The translations under genes were made by a program, and so were the position numbers. A stretch of 64,000 bases of DNA from Schumannella soli. GTDB lineage: Bacteria; Actinomycetota; Actinomycetes; Actinomycetales; Microbacteriaceae. The notes under the pieces were generated by a model. The model was not told where the DNA came from and searched no databases. It was given only the letters and a program-made list of their open reading frames with translations. Shown one piece after another: positions 35,150-43,722 of this stretch. Where the stretch lies: the NCBI RefSeq assembly GCF_006517435.1, contig NZ_VHQG01000003.1:23511-87510 (forward strand). Direction: 5' to 3'. How positions within the stretch are numbered: position 1 is the first letter of the stretch; each line of letters starts with the position of its first letter.

Positions 35150-35953
35150 ATGACTTCGCCGCGCCCTGCCGACAACCCGTCGTACTCCGTCCCGCCCGCC
35201 GCCCGCGGACGCGGCGCGACGGCGATCGGGTACTTCATCTTCTTCAGCCGCTGGCTGCAGGCTCCGCTCTACATCGGCCTGATCATCGCCCAGCTGATCT
35301 ACGTCATCGTGTTCATGTTCGAACTGTGGCACCTGGGTGCGCAGGTCATCCACGATGTGACCCACCCTGGCGAGCACGGCATCGAGATCGAAGAGGCGAC
35401 GGTGATGCTCGGCGTGCTCGGCCTCATCGACGTCGTCATGATCGCGAACCTGCTGATCATGGTCATCATCGGCGGCTACGAGACCTTCGTCTCGCGCATC
35501 GACCTCGACGGGCACCCGGATCAGCCCGAGTGGCTGTCGCACGTCAACGCGAACGTGCTCAAGGTCAAGCTGGCGATGGCCATCATCGGCATCTCGTCGA
35601 TCCACCTGCTGAAGACCTTCATCGAGGTCGGCGATCTCGGTGCGAAGAACTCGACCACCGCCGAGAACAACGTGACCGGCGAGACCTACACGAGCGAGGG
35701 CGTCTTCTGGCAGGTCGTGATCCACCTGACCTTCATCCTCTCGGCGGTCGCGCTCGCCCTCATCGACCGCTGGTCGCTGAAGCACTCCATCCCGACCGCC
35801 GACGGAGGCACGATCTCGGTGCCCGGCCCGGCCCCGGTCGCCGGCGCCGCGGTGGGGGCCGCCACCGGCGCCGCGCTCGGAGGTCCGGCAGGTGCTGCTC
35901 TCGGCGGGGCGGCAGGTGCCAGCGCGTCGAGCCCGGAGCGTCCCACGCACTGA
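35150..35953 (+). CDS. YqhA/UPF0114 (TIGR00645) family membrane protein
   Basis: This 267-residue protein has four membrane helices: APLYIGLIIAQLIYVIVFMF, VMLGVLGLIDVVMIANLLIM, LKVKLAMAIIGISSIHLLKT and VVIHLTFILSAVALALIDRW. FFSRWLQAPLYIGL and VMIANLLIMVIIGGYETFVS are characteristic of the YqhA/UPF0114 family. The family function is not established. The Gly/Ala-rich C-terminal tail (about 40 residues) is an extension beyond the family core. The ATG at 35150 has AGGAG 11 bases upstream; a GTG at 35114 is too close to the -10 box. It is followed by a strong hairpin at 35991-36027. Confidence 0.88.
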   Translation: MTSPRPADNPSYSVPPAARGRGATAIGYFIFFSRWLQAPLYIGLIIAQLIYVIVFMFELWHLGAQVIHDVTHPGEHGIEIEEATVMLGVLGLIDVVMIANLLIMVIIGGYETFVSRIDLDGHPDQPEWLSHVNANVLKVKLAMAIIGISSIHLLKTFIEVGDLGAKNSTTAENNVTGETYTSEGVFWQVVIHLTFILSAVALALIDRWSLKHSIPTADGGTISVPGPAPVAGAAVGAATGAALGGPAGAALGGAAGASASSPERPTH

Positions 35954-35990
35954 CCGCGGTCCTCGTCGGCCCGCGCCGCCGCGACGACAG

Positions 35991-36027
35991 GAAGGCCCCG
36001 CACCGGATCACTCCAGGCGGGGCCTTC
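35991..36027 (+). terminator. hairpin after the YqhA-like gene
   Basis: GAAGGCCCCGC and GCGGGGCCTTC form a perfect 11-bp stem with a 15-base loop, 37 bases after the stop codon. There is no T-run, as is common for actinobacterial terminators. Confidence 0.65.
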
Positions 36028-36061
36028 GTCGTCAGCGGGATGCACCCATCCGCGCAAGAAG

Positions 36062-36093
36062 AAAGCCCCCGGCTCTTGCGAACCGAGGGCTTT
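36062..36093 (-). terminator. terminator of tRNA-Glu
   Basis: On the minus strand, AAAGCCC pairs with GGGCTTT plus three inner pairs, followed by CTTCTT. It begins seven bases downstream of the tRNA 3' end and reads in the tRNA direction. Confidence 0.7.
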
Positions 36094-36099
36094 TGCTCG

Positions 36100-36172
36100 T
36101 GACCCCAGCGGGATTCGAACCCGCGTTACCGCCGTGAGAGGGCGGCGTACTAGGCCACTATACGATGGGGCC
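36100..36172 (-). tRNA. tRNA-Glu (anticodon CTC)
   Basis: This is a complete 73-base cloverleaf on the minus strand. The acceptor GGCCCCA pairs with TGGGGTC (one G-T), the discriminator is A, and the anticodon loop CTCTCAC sits in a CCGCC/GGCGG stem. The T arm is GCGGG-TTCGAAT-CCCGC. CCA is not encoded. A terminator follows at once. Confidence 0.95.
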
Positions 36173-36189
36173 GTCACGACAACTGGATG

Positions 36190-36219
36190 AGTATGACACA
36201 GCCGCCGACGGGCTTCCAA
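36190..36219 (-). promoter_or_regulatory. tRNA-Glu promoter
   Basis: On the minus strand, TTGGAA (36219 to 36214) and CATACT (36195 to 36190) are separated by 18 bases and lie just upstream of the tRNA. This is a reasonable sigma-70-type promoter. The rest of the gap up to 36420 shows nothing recognisable. Confidence 0.45.
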
Positions 36220-36419
36220 ATCGAGCGGGGCCGTCGGCGCCCTTCGGCGTGTCGCGCGGCGTTCAGCCCCGGTTTTCCGGGGATTCGCGCCCCGTTCGCC
36301 GGTCGACTCGACCCCGCCGGGGGCGGGTGCGCCGCCGGCGGCGCTCGCCGTGCAGCCGCTACGGACGAGGGATGCCGAAGCCCCTTCCCCCTGTCGGCTG
36401 TCGGTGCTGTCATGGACGC

Positions 36420-37211
36420 ATGAGCGACGACGACACGACCACCGTCATCTCGGCTGACGGCACCCCGATCGCGGTGCGGACCCGCGGCGACGGCATCCCT
36501 CTCGTGCTCGTCGGCGGCGCGCTCTCGCGCGGTGAGGACGGCGCCGAGGTCGCCGCCGCCATCGCCGGCCGCGGCTTCCGCGTCGCGACGCTCGACCGTC
36601 GAGCCCGCGGCGGCAGCGGCGACACCGCTCCCTACTCCCCCGAGCGCGAGGCCGAGGATCTGGTCGCCGTCATCGACCACCTCGGCGGCCGCGCATCGGT
36701 CGTCGGTCACTCGTCGGGCGCGATCCTGTCACTCGTCGCCGCGTCGCTCGGCGCCCCGATCGAGCAGCTCGTGCTGTCGGAGCCGCCGTTCCTCTTCGAG
36801 AACCCCTTCGCCGCCGACCTGCCCGACCGTCTGCAGGCTCTGGTGGATGCCGGCGAGAACGGCGACGCGGTCGCCCTGTTCCAGCTCGAGGGCGTCGGCC
36901 TGCCCGCGGAGGCGATCGAGCAGTTCCGCCAGTCTCCGATGTGGGCGTCGCTGCTGCCGCTCGCCCAGTCGACCGTCTACGACGCGACGATCACCCGCGA
37001 CTTCGCGGTCCCGACGCCGGCGATGCTCGCCGTCGACGCCCCGGTCGCGATCCTGCGCGGCGAGCAGACCTTCCCGGTGCTCATCACCGCGGCCGACCGC
37101 CTGGCGACCCTGCTGCCTCAGCACCGCCTCGTGATCGAGCCCCGCATGCTGCACCACCGCCTCGACCCCGAGGCCGCCGCCGACCTCGTCGCGGCGATGC
37201 ACGCGAGCTGA
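36420..37211 (+). CDS. alpha/beta hydrolase
   Basis: This is a 263-residue alpha/beta-hydrolase fold protein, predicted cytosolic. It begins with the family-typical pattern VISADGTPIAVRTRGDGIPL and an oxyanion-region VGGALSRGEDG. The nucleophile elbow is VVGHSSGAILSLVAAS, with Ser as nucleophile. ATLDRRARGGSGD precedes it as in many esterase/lyase-like members. The late His is in RMLHHRLDPEA. The ATG at 36420 is chosen because the coding pattern and family alignment begin there; the upstream open frame is over the tRNA promoter. It stands alone between the tRNA and the LacI gene. The substrate cannot be inferred. Confidence 0.85.
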   Translation: MSDDDTTTVISADGTPIAVRTRGDGIPLVLVGGALSRGEDGAEVAAAIAGRGFRVATLDRRARGGSGDTAPYSPEREAEDLVAVIDHLGGRASVVGHSSGAILSLVAASLGAPIEQLVLSEPPFLFENPFAADLPDRLQALVDAGENGDAVALFQLEGVGLPAEAIEQFRQSPMWASLLPLAQSTVYDATITRDFAVPTPAMLAVDAPVAILRGEQTFPVLITAADRLATLLPQHRLVIEPRMLHHRLDPEAAADLVAAMHAS

Positions 37212-37271
37212 ACCCGGAACCCACTGTTTCCGGGCCTGACGTGTGGCCCGTTCGTCGAACGGTCCGGACGT

Positions 37272-38330
37272 TCAGGCGCGGGGCGGCGGCGCCGTCGAGC
37301 CGCGCAGACGCAGCTCGGGGTCGATGAGGATCTCCTCGGTGCCGACGGCGCGCTTCGAGATGAGCGCCGTGACGATGCGACCCACGTTCTCGGCGATCCG
37401 ATCGGTCTGCTGCCGCACCGTCGTGAGCGGCGGGGCCGTGAAGTCGAGCATCGGCGAGTCGTCGTAGCCGACGATCGAGAGATCCTGCGGCACCCGCAGG
37501 CCCGCCCGTTCGGCCGCGCGATAGCCGCCCAGCGCCATCTCGTCGCTCGAGGCGACGATGCCGGTCACGCCCTGCGCGATGAGCGCGGCGGTCGCCTGCT
37601 GGCCGTCTTCGACGTTGAAGTGCTTGCGCACCACCAAGTCGTCGGCGTCGTCGATGCCGCGGCGCTCCATCGCCTGGATGAAGCCGTCGACGCGGCGATC
37701 GGCGGGGATGTTGTCGACCGGCCCCGCCAGCATCCCGATGCGGCGATGCCCGAGGTCGTGCAGGTGCCCGACCGCGAGCTCGGCCGCGCGCCAGTCGTCG
37801 GTGGAGACGACCGGAGCATCCGTCTCGGGGAATCCGCCGTTGATGCTCACATACGGGGTGCCACGCGACTCGATCAGCTGCACCACGCGGTGGTCGGCCT
37901 TGGTCAGCGTGTTGCTCGCCGACAGGAAGACGATCGCGGCGACACCCGAGTCGATGAGCGCCTCGACGTAGTCGCGCTCCTGCGGCGTGCCCGGGTACAC
38001 CTGGCAGATGATCGACTTGAGTCCGTGCGGGCTGAGCTCGTTCTCGATGCGATCGGCCTGCAGCGCGAAGATCGGGTTGCGCAGGTTCGGCGTGATCATG
38101 AGCACGAGCTCGTTGCCCATCGGACGCTCGTAGCCGACCTGTCGCAGCGCGTCCTCGACCGCCGCCCGCGTCGCCGCCGAGACGCCGTACTTGCGGTTGA
38201 GCACACGGCTGACCGTCGCCTCGCTGACCTCAGCGAGCTGGGCGATGTGCGCGAGGCTCGTCGACCCGACGGGCGTGCGGGAGCCCTTCCGTCGCGGGGC
38301 CGGCTCGGCGCCCGCCTGCTGCATCACCAT
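37272..38330 (-). CDS. LacI family transcriptional regulator
   Basis: This 352-residue repressor has an N-terminal helix-turn-helix, LAHIAQLAEVSEATVSRVLN (about 26-45), and the hinge helix region RAAVEDALRQVGYERP. A periplasmic-binding-protein-like effector domain follows (NPIFALQADRIENEL, GIVASSDEMALGGYRAAERA, SIVGYDDSPMLDFTAPPLTT). It is the last gene of the sugar ABC importer operon, 38 bases behind the second permease. It most likely controls the importer and the divergent glycosidase operon through the TTGCAA palindromes near 41.7 kb. The effector is presumably a sugar taken up by the importer. Confidence 0.95.
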   Translation of the reverse strand: MVMQQAGAEPAPRRKGSRTPVGSTSLAHIAQLAEVSEATVSRVLNRKYGVSAATRAAVEDALRQVGYERPMGNELVLMITPNLRNPIFALQADRIENELSPHGLKSIICQVYPGTPQERDYVEALIDSGVAAIVFLSASNTLTKADHRVVQLIESRGTPYVSINGGFPETDAPVVSTDDWRAAELAVGHLHDLGHRRIGMLAGPVDNIPADRRVDGFIQAMERRGIDDADDLVVRKHFNVEDGQQATAALIAQGVTGIVASSDEMALGGYRAAERAGLRVPQDLSIVGYDDSPMLDFTAPPLTTVRQQTDRIAENVGRIVTALISKRAVGTEEILIDPELRLRGSTAPPPRA

Positions 38331-38368
38331 CGCGTTCCCGTCTTCTCTCGCAGAAACCTACACATCCG

Positions 38369-39280
38369 CTACTGCTTGACGGATCCGCCGAGCAGGCCGG
38401 CCACGAAGTGGCGCTGCAGGAAGAGGAACATGGCCAGCACCGGCAGGATCGAGATGAACGTGCCGGTGAGCAGCTGGCCGTAGTCGGTCGTGCCGATTCC
38501 ACGCAGGGTCGCCAGCGCGACGGGCAGCGTGTACGACTCCGGATTGCGCTGGATGATCAGCGGGTAGACGAAGTCGTTCCAGCGCGCGAGGAACAGGAAG
38601 ATCGCCAGAGCGGCGAGCGACGGCCGCATGATCGGCAGCACGAGACGGAAGAAGATGCGGAACTCCCCCGCGCCGTCGATGCGACCGGCCTGCAGCGGCT
38701 CGTCGGGAACCGCCTGCATCGCCTGCCGCATGAGGAAGATGCCGAAGGGCATCGCCAGGTCGGGCAGGATCAGCGCCTGGTAGGAGTCGAGCCAGCCGAG
38801 CTGGACCATGATCTTGAACAGCGGCACGAGCGTGACCTGGCCGGGCAGCGCCAAGGAGGCGATCAGCAGGCCGAACATGAGGTCACGGCCGCGGAAGGTG
38901 AACTTCGCGAAGGCGTAGCCGGCGGCACTGCAGATGATCAGGCCGAAGAAGGTGAACAGCAGCGACACGACGACGGAGTTGCGGATCGCATCCCCGAACT
39001 TCACCGAGTCGAGCAGACCCTTCAGATTGTTCCAGAACTCCGGCCCGGGCAGCAGCGCCGGCGGCGAGCTGAAGATGTCGGATGTCGTGTGCGTCGTCGC
39101 GACGAACAGCCAGATGAACGGCGCGATCATCACGACGGCGCCGAGTGCGATCACCGTGGTGAGCACGATGCTGAGCGCGCGGTCGCCAGGCGAGGTCGGC
39201 TTGCGCCGGGCGGCGAGGGCACGCAGCCGCTCCTTCGCGACGGCTTGCGCTCTCGCGGTGCTCGTGACGGCGGCGCTCAT
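38369..39280 (-). CDS. sugar ABC transporter permease (MalG type)
   Basis: This is a 303-residue inner-membrane permease of the CUT1 carbohydrate family. Six helices are visible (for example IVLTTVIALGAVVMIAPFIW and SVVVSLLFTFFGLIICSAAG). The ATPase-coupling loop with the EAA-like motif appears as LQAGRIDGAGEFRIFFRLVL, then PIMRPSLAALAIFLFL. The start overlaps the upstream permease stop by ATGA. It pairs with the MalF-type permease and the lipoprotein binding protein. No ATPase is encoded here, so a shared MsiK-like ATPase elsewhere is expected. Confidence 0.95.
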   Translation of the reverse strand: MSAAVTSTARAQAVAKERLRALAARRKPTSPGDRALSIVLTTVIALGAVVMIAPFIWLFVATTHTTSDIFSSPPALLPGPEFWNNLKGLLDSVKFGDAIRNSVVVSLLFTFFGLIICSAAGYAFAKFTFRGRDLMFGLLIASLALPGQVTLVPLFKIMVQLGWLDSYQALILPDLAMPFGIFLMRQAMQAVPDEPLQAGRIDGAGEFRIFFRLVLPIMRPSLAALAIFLFLARWNDFVYPLIIQRNPESYTLPVALATLRGIGTTDYGQLLTGTFISILPVLAMFLFLQRHFVAGLLGGSVKQ

Positions 39281-40218
39281 GACGCCCTCCGTCGCAGCAC
39301 GAGGAGCTGCACGACCGACAGCACCGCCACGATCGCGGTGAGCACGTAGCCGATCGCCGAGGCGTAGCCGAAGTCGAAGTACTTGAAGGCGTTGTTGTAG
39401 AGGTACATGCCGATCGTGAGGGTCGCGTTGTCGGGGCCGCCGCCGGTGAGCACGTAGGGCTCGTCGAAGAGCTGCAGGGTGCCGATCGTCGACAGGATGA
39501 CGGTGAGCACGAGCGCGGGGCGCAATCCGGGCAGCGTCACGTTCCAGAACTGCTGGCGGCGGTTCGCGCCGTCCATCGCCGCCGCCTCGTAGAGCTCTTC
39601 GGGGATGGACTGCAGCTGCGCCAGGTAGATGACGGCGTTGTTGCCCGTGTAGTGCCAGGTGAGCGCCAGGATGATCGACACCTTCGCCCAGTTCGGGTCG
39701 GCCAGCCACGGCACCCGCGGCAGCCCGACCGAGGTGAGGAGGAAGTTCAGGAAGCCGTCGTTGTAGCTGAGCAGCGCCGAGAACAGGATGCCGTAGGCGA
39801 CGAGCCCCATGACGATCGGCACGAAGTAGGCGACGCGCAGGAACGCGCGGGCTTTGAGCAGCTTCGAGTTGAAAGCCACGGCGAGCAGCACCGCGATGAC
39901 GAGCATCACCGGCACCTGGATCACCAGGATCTGCACCGTGTTGAGCAGCGCCCGCCCGAACAGCGGGTCGGAGAACACGCGCGCGAAGTTGTCGAAGCCG
40001 ACGAAGGTGTCGACGCCGCCCTTGTTGCTCGTGAAGCTCAGCACGAGCGCGTAGAGCACCGGGTAGGCCTTGAAGCCGACGAACAGCAGGATCACCGGCA
40101 ACAGGAACAGGTACGGGATGTGCCGCCCGCGCAGGGTGCGTCGGCGGCGAGGCGCCGGCGCGGCGGCCGGTGCTCGCGTCGCGGCGGCGCTGCCGGACGT
40201 GGTGGTGAGTGTGGTCAT
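39277..40218 (-). CDS. sugar ABC transporter permease (MalF type)
   Basis: This is a 313-residue CUT1 permease. After a short Ala/Arg-rich N-terminus (HIPYLFLLPVILLFVGFKAY is the first helix) it has about six membrane helices. The coupling loop reads YEAAAMDGANRRQQFWNVTL, then PGLRPALVLTVILSTIGTLQ, an intact EAA motif. It lies 57 bases downstream of the binding-protein gene and overlaps the next permease by four bases. With its partner it forms the membrane channel of the oligosaccharide importer. Confidence 0.95.
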   Translation of the reverse strand: MTTLTTTSGSAAATRAPAAAPAPRRRRTLRGRHIPYLFLLPVILLFVGFKAYPVLYALVLSFTSNKGGVDTFVGFDNFARVFSDPLFGRALLNTVQILVIQVPVMLVIAVLLAVAFNSKLLKARAFLRVAYFVPIVMGLVAYGILFSALLSYNDGFLNFLLTSVGLPRVPWLADPNWAKVSIILALTWHYTGNNAVIYLAQLQSIPEELYEAAAMDGANRRQQFWNVTLPGLRPALVLTVILSTIGTLQLFDEPYVLTGGGPDNATLTIGMYLYNNAFKYFDFGYASAIGYVLTAIVAVLSVVQLLVLRRRAS

Positions 40219-40275
40219 GTCTTCTCGGATGCCAGGGTGCGGATGCGAGCCGGGGCCCGCATCCGCACCGACGGT

Positions 40276-41616
40276 TCAGCCCTTCGCGATCTTGCGGCCG
40301 GTCTGCCCGGCGAGCAGCTCGGCGGCGTCGGCGAGCGCCTTCTTCGGGTCGGCGCCGCTGACGAGCACCTGGGTCTGCGCGTCGTCGTAGGCCTTGAGGG
40401 CCTTCGCGTAGTCCTTCGTGTAGTAGTCCGGCGGCGTCTTCTGGTTCAGCGCGGTCATCACCAGGTCGTTGGTGTTGATGCCGAAGTAGTCGTTGTCAGC
40501 CTTGAAGGCGTCGGTCTCCCACATCGGCTTGAAGCTCGGGAACAGGTGACCGCCGTCGTAGACCAGCTGCTGCCCTTCGAGGGTGGCCATCGAGAACTCG
40601 ACGAAGTCGTAGGCGAGCTGCTGGTTCTTGCTGGCCTTCGTGACGGCGAGGTAGGTGCCGCCCGCGGAGGCCGCGGTCAGCCCGCCGGCATCGGTCGCCG
40701 GGGGCGTGCGCACGGCCCACTTGCCCTTCATGTCAGGGGCGTCGTTGGCGAAGGTGCTGACAGCCCACGAAGCGAGCGGCAGCAGCGCGACCGGGGTCTC
40801 GCCCTTGGCCTGCGAGGTGGTGCCCTGGCTCTGCGGCACGTCGGCGATGAGTCCGGCGTCGTTGGCCTTCTTCATGAACTCGAGCGCATCGACGCTGCCT
40901 TTGCTGGTGAAGTCGATGTCGCCCTTCTTGTCGAAGAAGAACGACTCGCTCTGCCGGGCGAGCATCTGCCAGAAGTTCGCCGCGTCGGCCTGGGTGGCCG
41001 CCTTGTCGACGGCGAAGAGGTCGGCGCCTGTTGCGGCCTTGATCTTCTTGCCGGCGTCGAGCATCTGATCCCAGGTGTCGATGGATGCCGGGTCGACGCC
41101 CGCCTGCTGGAACAGGTCGGTGCGGTAGAAGATCAGGCTCGTGTTGACCTCGAAGGGGATGCCGTACTGGTGGCCGTCGGCCTTCTGCGCCCCGCCCCAG
41201 AGTCCGGTGGGGAAGTTCTTCTCGAGCTTGTCGGCGCCGAGCGGGGTGAGATCGGCGAAGCCGTCGGGGAAGGTCTCGAGGTAGTTGCTCATATAGTCGG
41301 CGCCGACGTCGATCACGTCGGGGAGGCCGCTGCCGCCGGCGGCCATGCCGGTCGTCACCTTGTCCCAGATGGCGGGGTTGCCGACGTCCTGCACCTTGAC
41401 GGTGACGCCGGCGTGCTTCTTCTCGAAGGCGGGCACGGCCGCCTTCATGCCCTTGACCGGGTCGCCCCAGCCCCAGACGGTGATGGTCTTCGAGCCGGCG
41501 TCGTCGCCGGAGGAGGTCGAGCAGCCGGCGAGGGTGCCGGCGGCGAGCGCCGCGCCGAGGGCCAGCGCACCCGCGCGAGCGGCCCAGCGCCTCGGTCGGG
41601 AGAAGTGGGAGGTCAT
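40276..41616 (-). CDS. extracellular sugar-binding lipoprotein of ABC importer
   Basis: This is a 446-residue solute-binding protein (family 1, CUT1). It has an N-terminal lipoprotein signal peptide with lipobox LAGC near residue 31 (MTSHFSRPRRWAARAG, then LALGAALAAGTLAGC). Typical signatures follow: TITVWGWGDPVKGMKAAVPA, LPDVIDVGADYMSNYLE, YGIPFEVNTSLIFYRTDLFQ and WDQMLDAGKKI. It is the first gene of the importer operon, transcribed divergently from the glycosidase genes. Upstream are two TTGCAA-rich palindromes. The ligand is probably an oligosaccharide containing beta-galactosyl residues, by context only. Confidence 0.95.
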   Translation of the reverse strand: MTSHFSRPRRWAARAGALALGAALAAGTLAGCSTSSGDDAGSKTITVWGWGDPVKGMKAAVPAFEKKHAGVTVKVQDVGNPAIWDKVTTGMAAGGSGLPDVIDVGADYMSNYLETFPDGFADLTPLGADKLEKNFPTGLWGGAQKADGHQYGIPFEVNTSLIFYRTDLFQQAGVDPASIDTWDQMLDAGKKIKAATGADLFAVDKAATQADAANFWQMLARQSESFFFDKKGDIDFTSKGSVDALEFMKKANDAGLIADVPQSQGTTSQAKGETPVALLPLASWAVSTFANDAPDMKGKWAVRTPPATDAGGLTAASAGGTYLAVTKASKNQQLAYDFVEFSMATLEGQQLVYDGGHLFPSFKPMWETDAFKADNDYFGINTNDLVMTALNQKTPPDYYTKDYAKALKAYDDAQTQVLVSGADPKKALADAAELLAGQTGRKIAKG

Positions 41617-41686
41617 TGCTATCGAGATCCTCTCTGATCGGATTGCAGCACCGGTGGGGAGTCGGTCTTCGGCGAGTATCGCCGTT

Positions 41687-41720
41687 CGGCTTGCAATCTT
41701 GCAACCGAAGTTTGCAAACT
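41687..41720. promoter_or_regulatory. probable LacI operators between importer and glycosidase operons
   Basis: AGTTTGCAAACT (41709-41720) is a perfect 12-bp palindrome. CGGCTTGCAATCTTGCAACCG (41687-41707) is an imperfect one built from the same TTGCAA core. Both lie in the 192-base gap between the divergent binding-protein and glycosidase genes. Central-C-G palindromes of this kind are usual LacI-family operators, and the locus encodes a LacI regulator. Confidence 0.6.
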
Positions 41721-41808
41721 GTAACCGAGCGATTCGCGAACTGGCAAGCGACGAGAGATCGAGCCGGCGTCGCGATCGCGAGCATGAACACGAAGGAGTG
41801 CCCCACCG

Positions 41809-43722
41809 ATGCAGCAGACCGCCGAGCCGACCCGGCTCCCCGCGACCAGCGCGATCCTGACCCCGCGCGACGAGCGCACCTGGTCCGTCACCGCCCCCGA
41901 CGACGTGCCCGGCATCGAGCTGCGCGTGAGCGGCGGGTCGGTCGTGCTGCTCGACGGTCACGACGAGCTCTTCGTGCTGCCGAGCGACGACTCCGGTCGC
42001 ACTCTGAGCGGCCGCGGCACGGCCTGGTTGCTCCCCGCCGATGCGCTCGGCGGGGAGCCCGCCTGGCTGCTGCAGACAGCGGACGGCGGCGACAGCGCCG
42101 GTGCCGGTGCCGGTGCCGGTGCCGCGATCGAGGCGGTTCCGGACGCCGACGGCTGGGTGGTGCGCATCGCCGCCCGCGAGGCCCGTCTCATCCGGCACCG
42201 GGCCCGCCCGCACGCCGACGTGACCGGAGCACGCTTCGCCCTCGACATCCCCGGCGGCGAGCTGCTCGCGGATGCCGCGGCCGGCTTCTACTGGGACACG
42301 ATGGTGCCCTGCGTCGTCGAACGCACGGTCGCCGCCGACTACCCTGACGCCGCGGGCTACGTGATCAGCACGCTCGCCGACAAGTACCTCGGCACCTACC
42401 CCGACGTCGACCACGAGTTCCAGATCAAGGGACGCCTCGCCTGGGGCGACCGCGCCGACCTGCACGTCGTGCGCCGCATGATCGAGCTGCAGCTGCGCCT
42501 GATGCGCGAAGACCCGACCGGTCTCTGGCGCGACCCCTGCGCGGTGCAGCCCGACGGCGATCGCGAGTACCACGTGCGCCGCAACAGCGCCGACGGGCGC
42601 GAGAACGCCGAGATGTTCCTCGCCACCGGCAACATCGCCGTGATCGAGTCGGTGCGGATGTACATCGCCCGCACCCGCGACCTCGACTGGCTGGCCGCGC
42701 ACATCCACGAGCTCGAGGGCGCCACCTCGCTCGTCGAGAGCTGCCTCGACCCGCTCGGCCGACTCTGGAGCGACGTCTACTACGAAGACCAGGTCATCAA
42801 AGACGGCCGCGAGACCATGTCGGCCTCGCTCGCGATCCGCTCCTTCGAGCTGCTCGCCGAGCTCGAGCAGCTGCTCGACCGCGGCGAGCGCAGCGCGCAC
42901 TACCGTGCCCGGGCGACCGAGCTGACGAGCGCGCTCGTCGCTCCGCTCCCGGTCGGCTACTGGGACAAGGATGCCGGCCGCTTTACCGACTGGGTCGATC
43001 GCTCGGGCGTCGTGCACGACCACATCCACCTGCTCGCCAACGTGCTGCCGGCCCTCTTCGGCCAGGCGGAAGCGGCGCAGACCCGCGCCGTCGCCGAGCT
43101 GGTCGACCGCGAGCGGCCCGAGTTCCAGCGCTTCCCGACGTTCCTGTCGGCACGGGTTCAGGACTACACCGCGAGCGAGATCGGCGACGGCGGACCCTAC
43201 GACCTCTGCGCCGCGGGCCGCTACTGGAGCTGGGATGCGGCCTACTGGTCGTGGCGCGGCGACGGCGCGACCCTGCGGACGCAGCTCGACACGGTCGCCC
43301 GGCAGGGGCGCGACGACGCCTGGATCATGGGCGAGCGCTACGACATGAATCACGTCTATTACATCGACGGCACGCCCTGGCACGGAGCCGCGCACTACTA
43401 CGAGTACCCCTGCGTGTTCGCGTGGGTGCTCGTGAACGAGTACCTCGGCGTGCGACCGGCGCTCGACGCCGACCTGATCATCGCGCCGCGCGTGAGCGAC
43501 CACGGCACGATCACGCTGGAGCAGGACGCCTACCGACTGAGCTGGACGCTGAGCGACGCCGGCTTCGAGCTGCGCAATCTGGCGGACGAGGCACGGAGCT
43601 TCCGGGTCGACCTGTCGGCGATCGCCGGCGCGATGGGGGTCGTCGGCGCGCCGACCGCGCAGACGACCGTCGAGCTCGCCGCCGGGGCCTCGGTCCTGCT
43701 GCCGCTGCCGGACGCCGCGTGA
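41809..43722 (+). CDS. six-hairpin-type glycosidase-like protein
   Basis: This is a 637-residue cytosolic protein without signal peptide. An N-terminal beta domain (to about 170) contains a hexanucleotide-encoded Gly-Ala repeat (GAGAGAGA). A long helical domain that looks like an (alpha/alpha)6 barrel follows: VYYEDQVIKDGRETMSASLA, FTDWVDRSGVVHDHIHLLAN and CAAGRYWSWDAAYWSWRGDG, then a C-terminal beta domain. Conserved acidic and aromatic residues in these stretches suggest a glycoside hydrolase or lyase. The family was not recognised. The ATG has AAGGAG at a ten-base spacing. It is coupled by GTGA to the next hydrolase gene and is under the LacI operators. Confidence 0.75.
   Translation: MQQTAEPTRLPATSAILTPRDERTWSVTAPDDVPGIELRVSGGSVVLLDGHDELFVLPSDDSGRTLSGRGTAWLLPADALGGEPAWLLQTADGGDSAGAGAGAGAAIEAVPDADGWVVRIAAREARLIRHRARPHADVTGARFALDIPGGELLADAAAGFYWDTMVPCVVERTVAADYPDAAGYVISTLADKYLGTYPDVDHEFQIKGRLAWGDRADLHVVRRMIELQLRLMREDPTGLWRDPCAVQPDGDREYHVRRNSADGRENAEMFLATGNIAVIESVRMYIARTRDLDWLAAHIHELEGATSLVESCLDPLGRLWSDVYYEDQVIKDGRETMSASLAIRSFELLAELEQLLDRGERSAHYRARATELTSALVAPLPVGYWDKDAGRFTDWVDRSGVVHDHIHLLANVLPALFGQAEAAQTRAVAELVDRERPEFQRFPTFLSARVQDYTASEIGDGGPYDLCAAGRYWSWDAAYWSWRGDGATLRTQLDTVARQGRDDAWIMGERYDMNHVYYIDGTPWHGAAHYYEYPCVFAWVLVNEYLGVRPALDADLIIAPRVSDHGTITLEQDAYRLSWTLSDAGFELRNLADEARSFRVDLSAIAGAMGVVGAPTAQTTVELAAGASVLLPLPDAA

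Noticed and set aside
42095..42125. GGTGCC hexamer repeat in the first glycosidase gene
   Set aside because: In-frame multiple of three encoding a Gly-Ala linker; length changes would not switch the gene, so no phase variation is implied.
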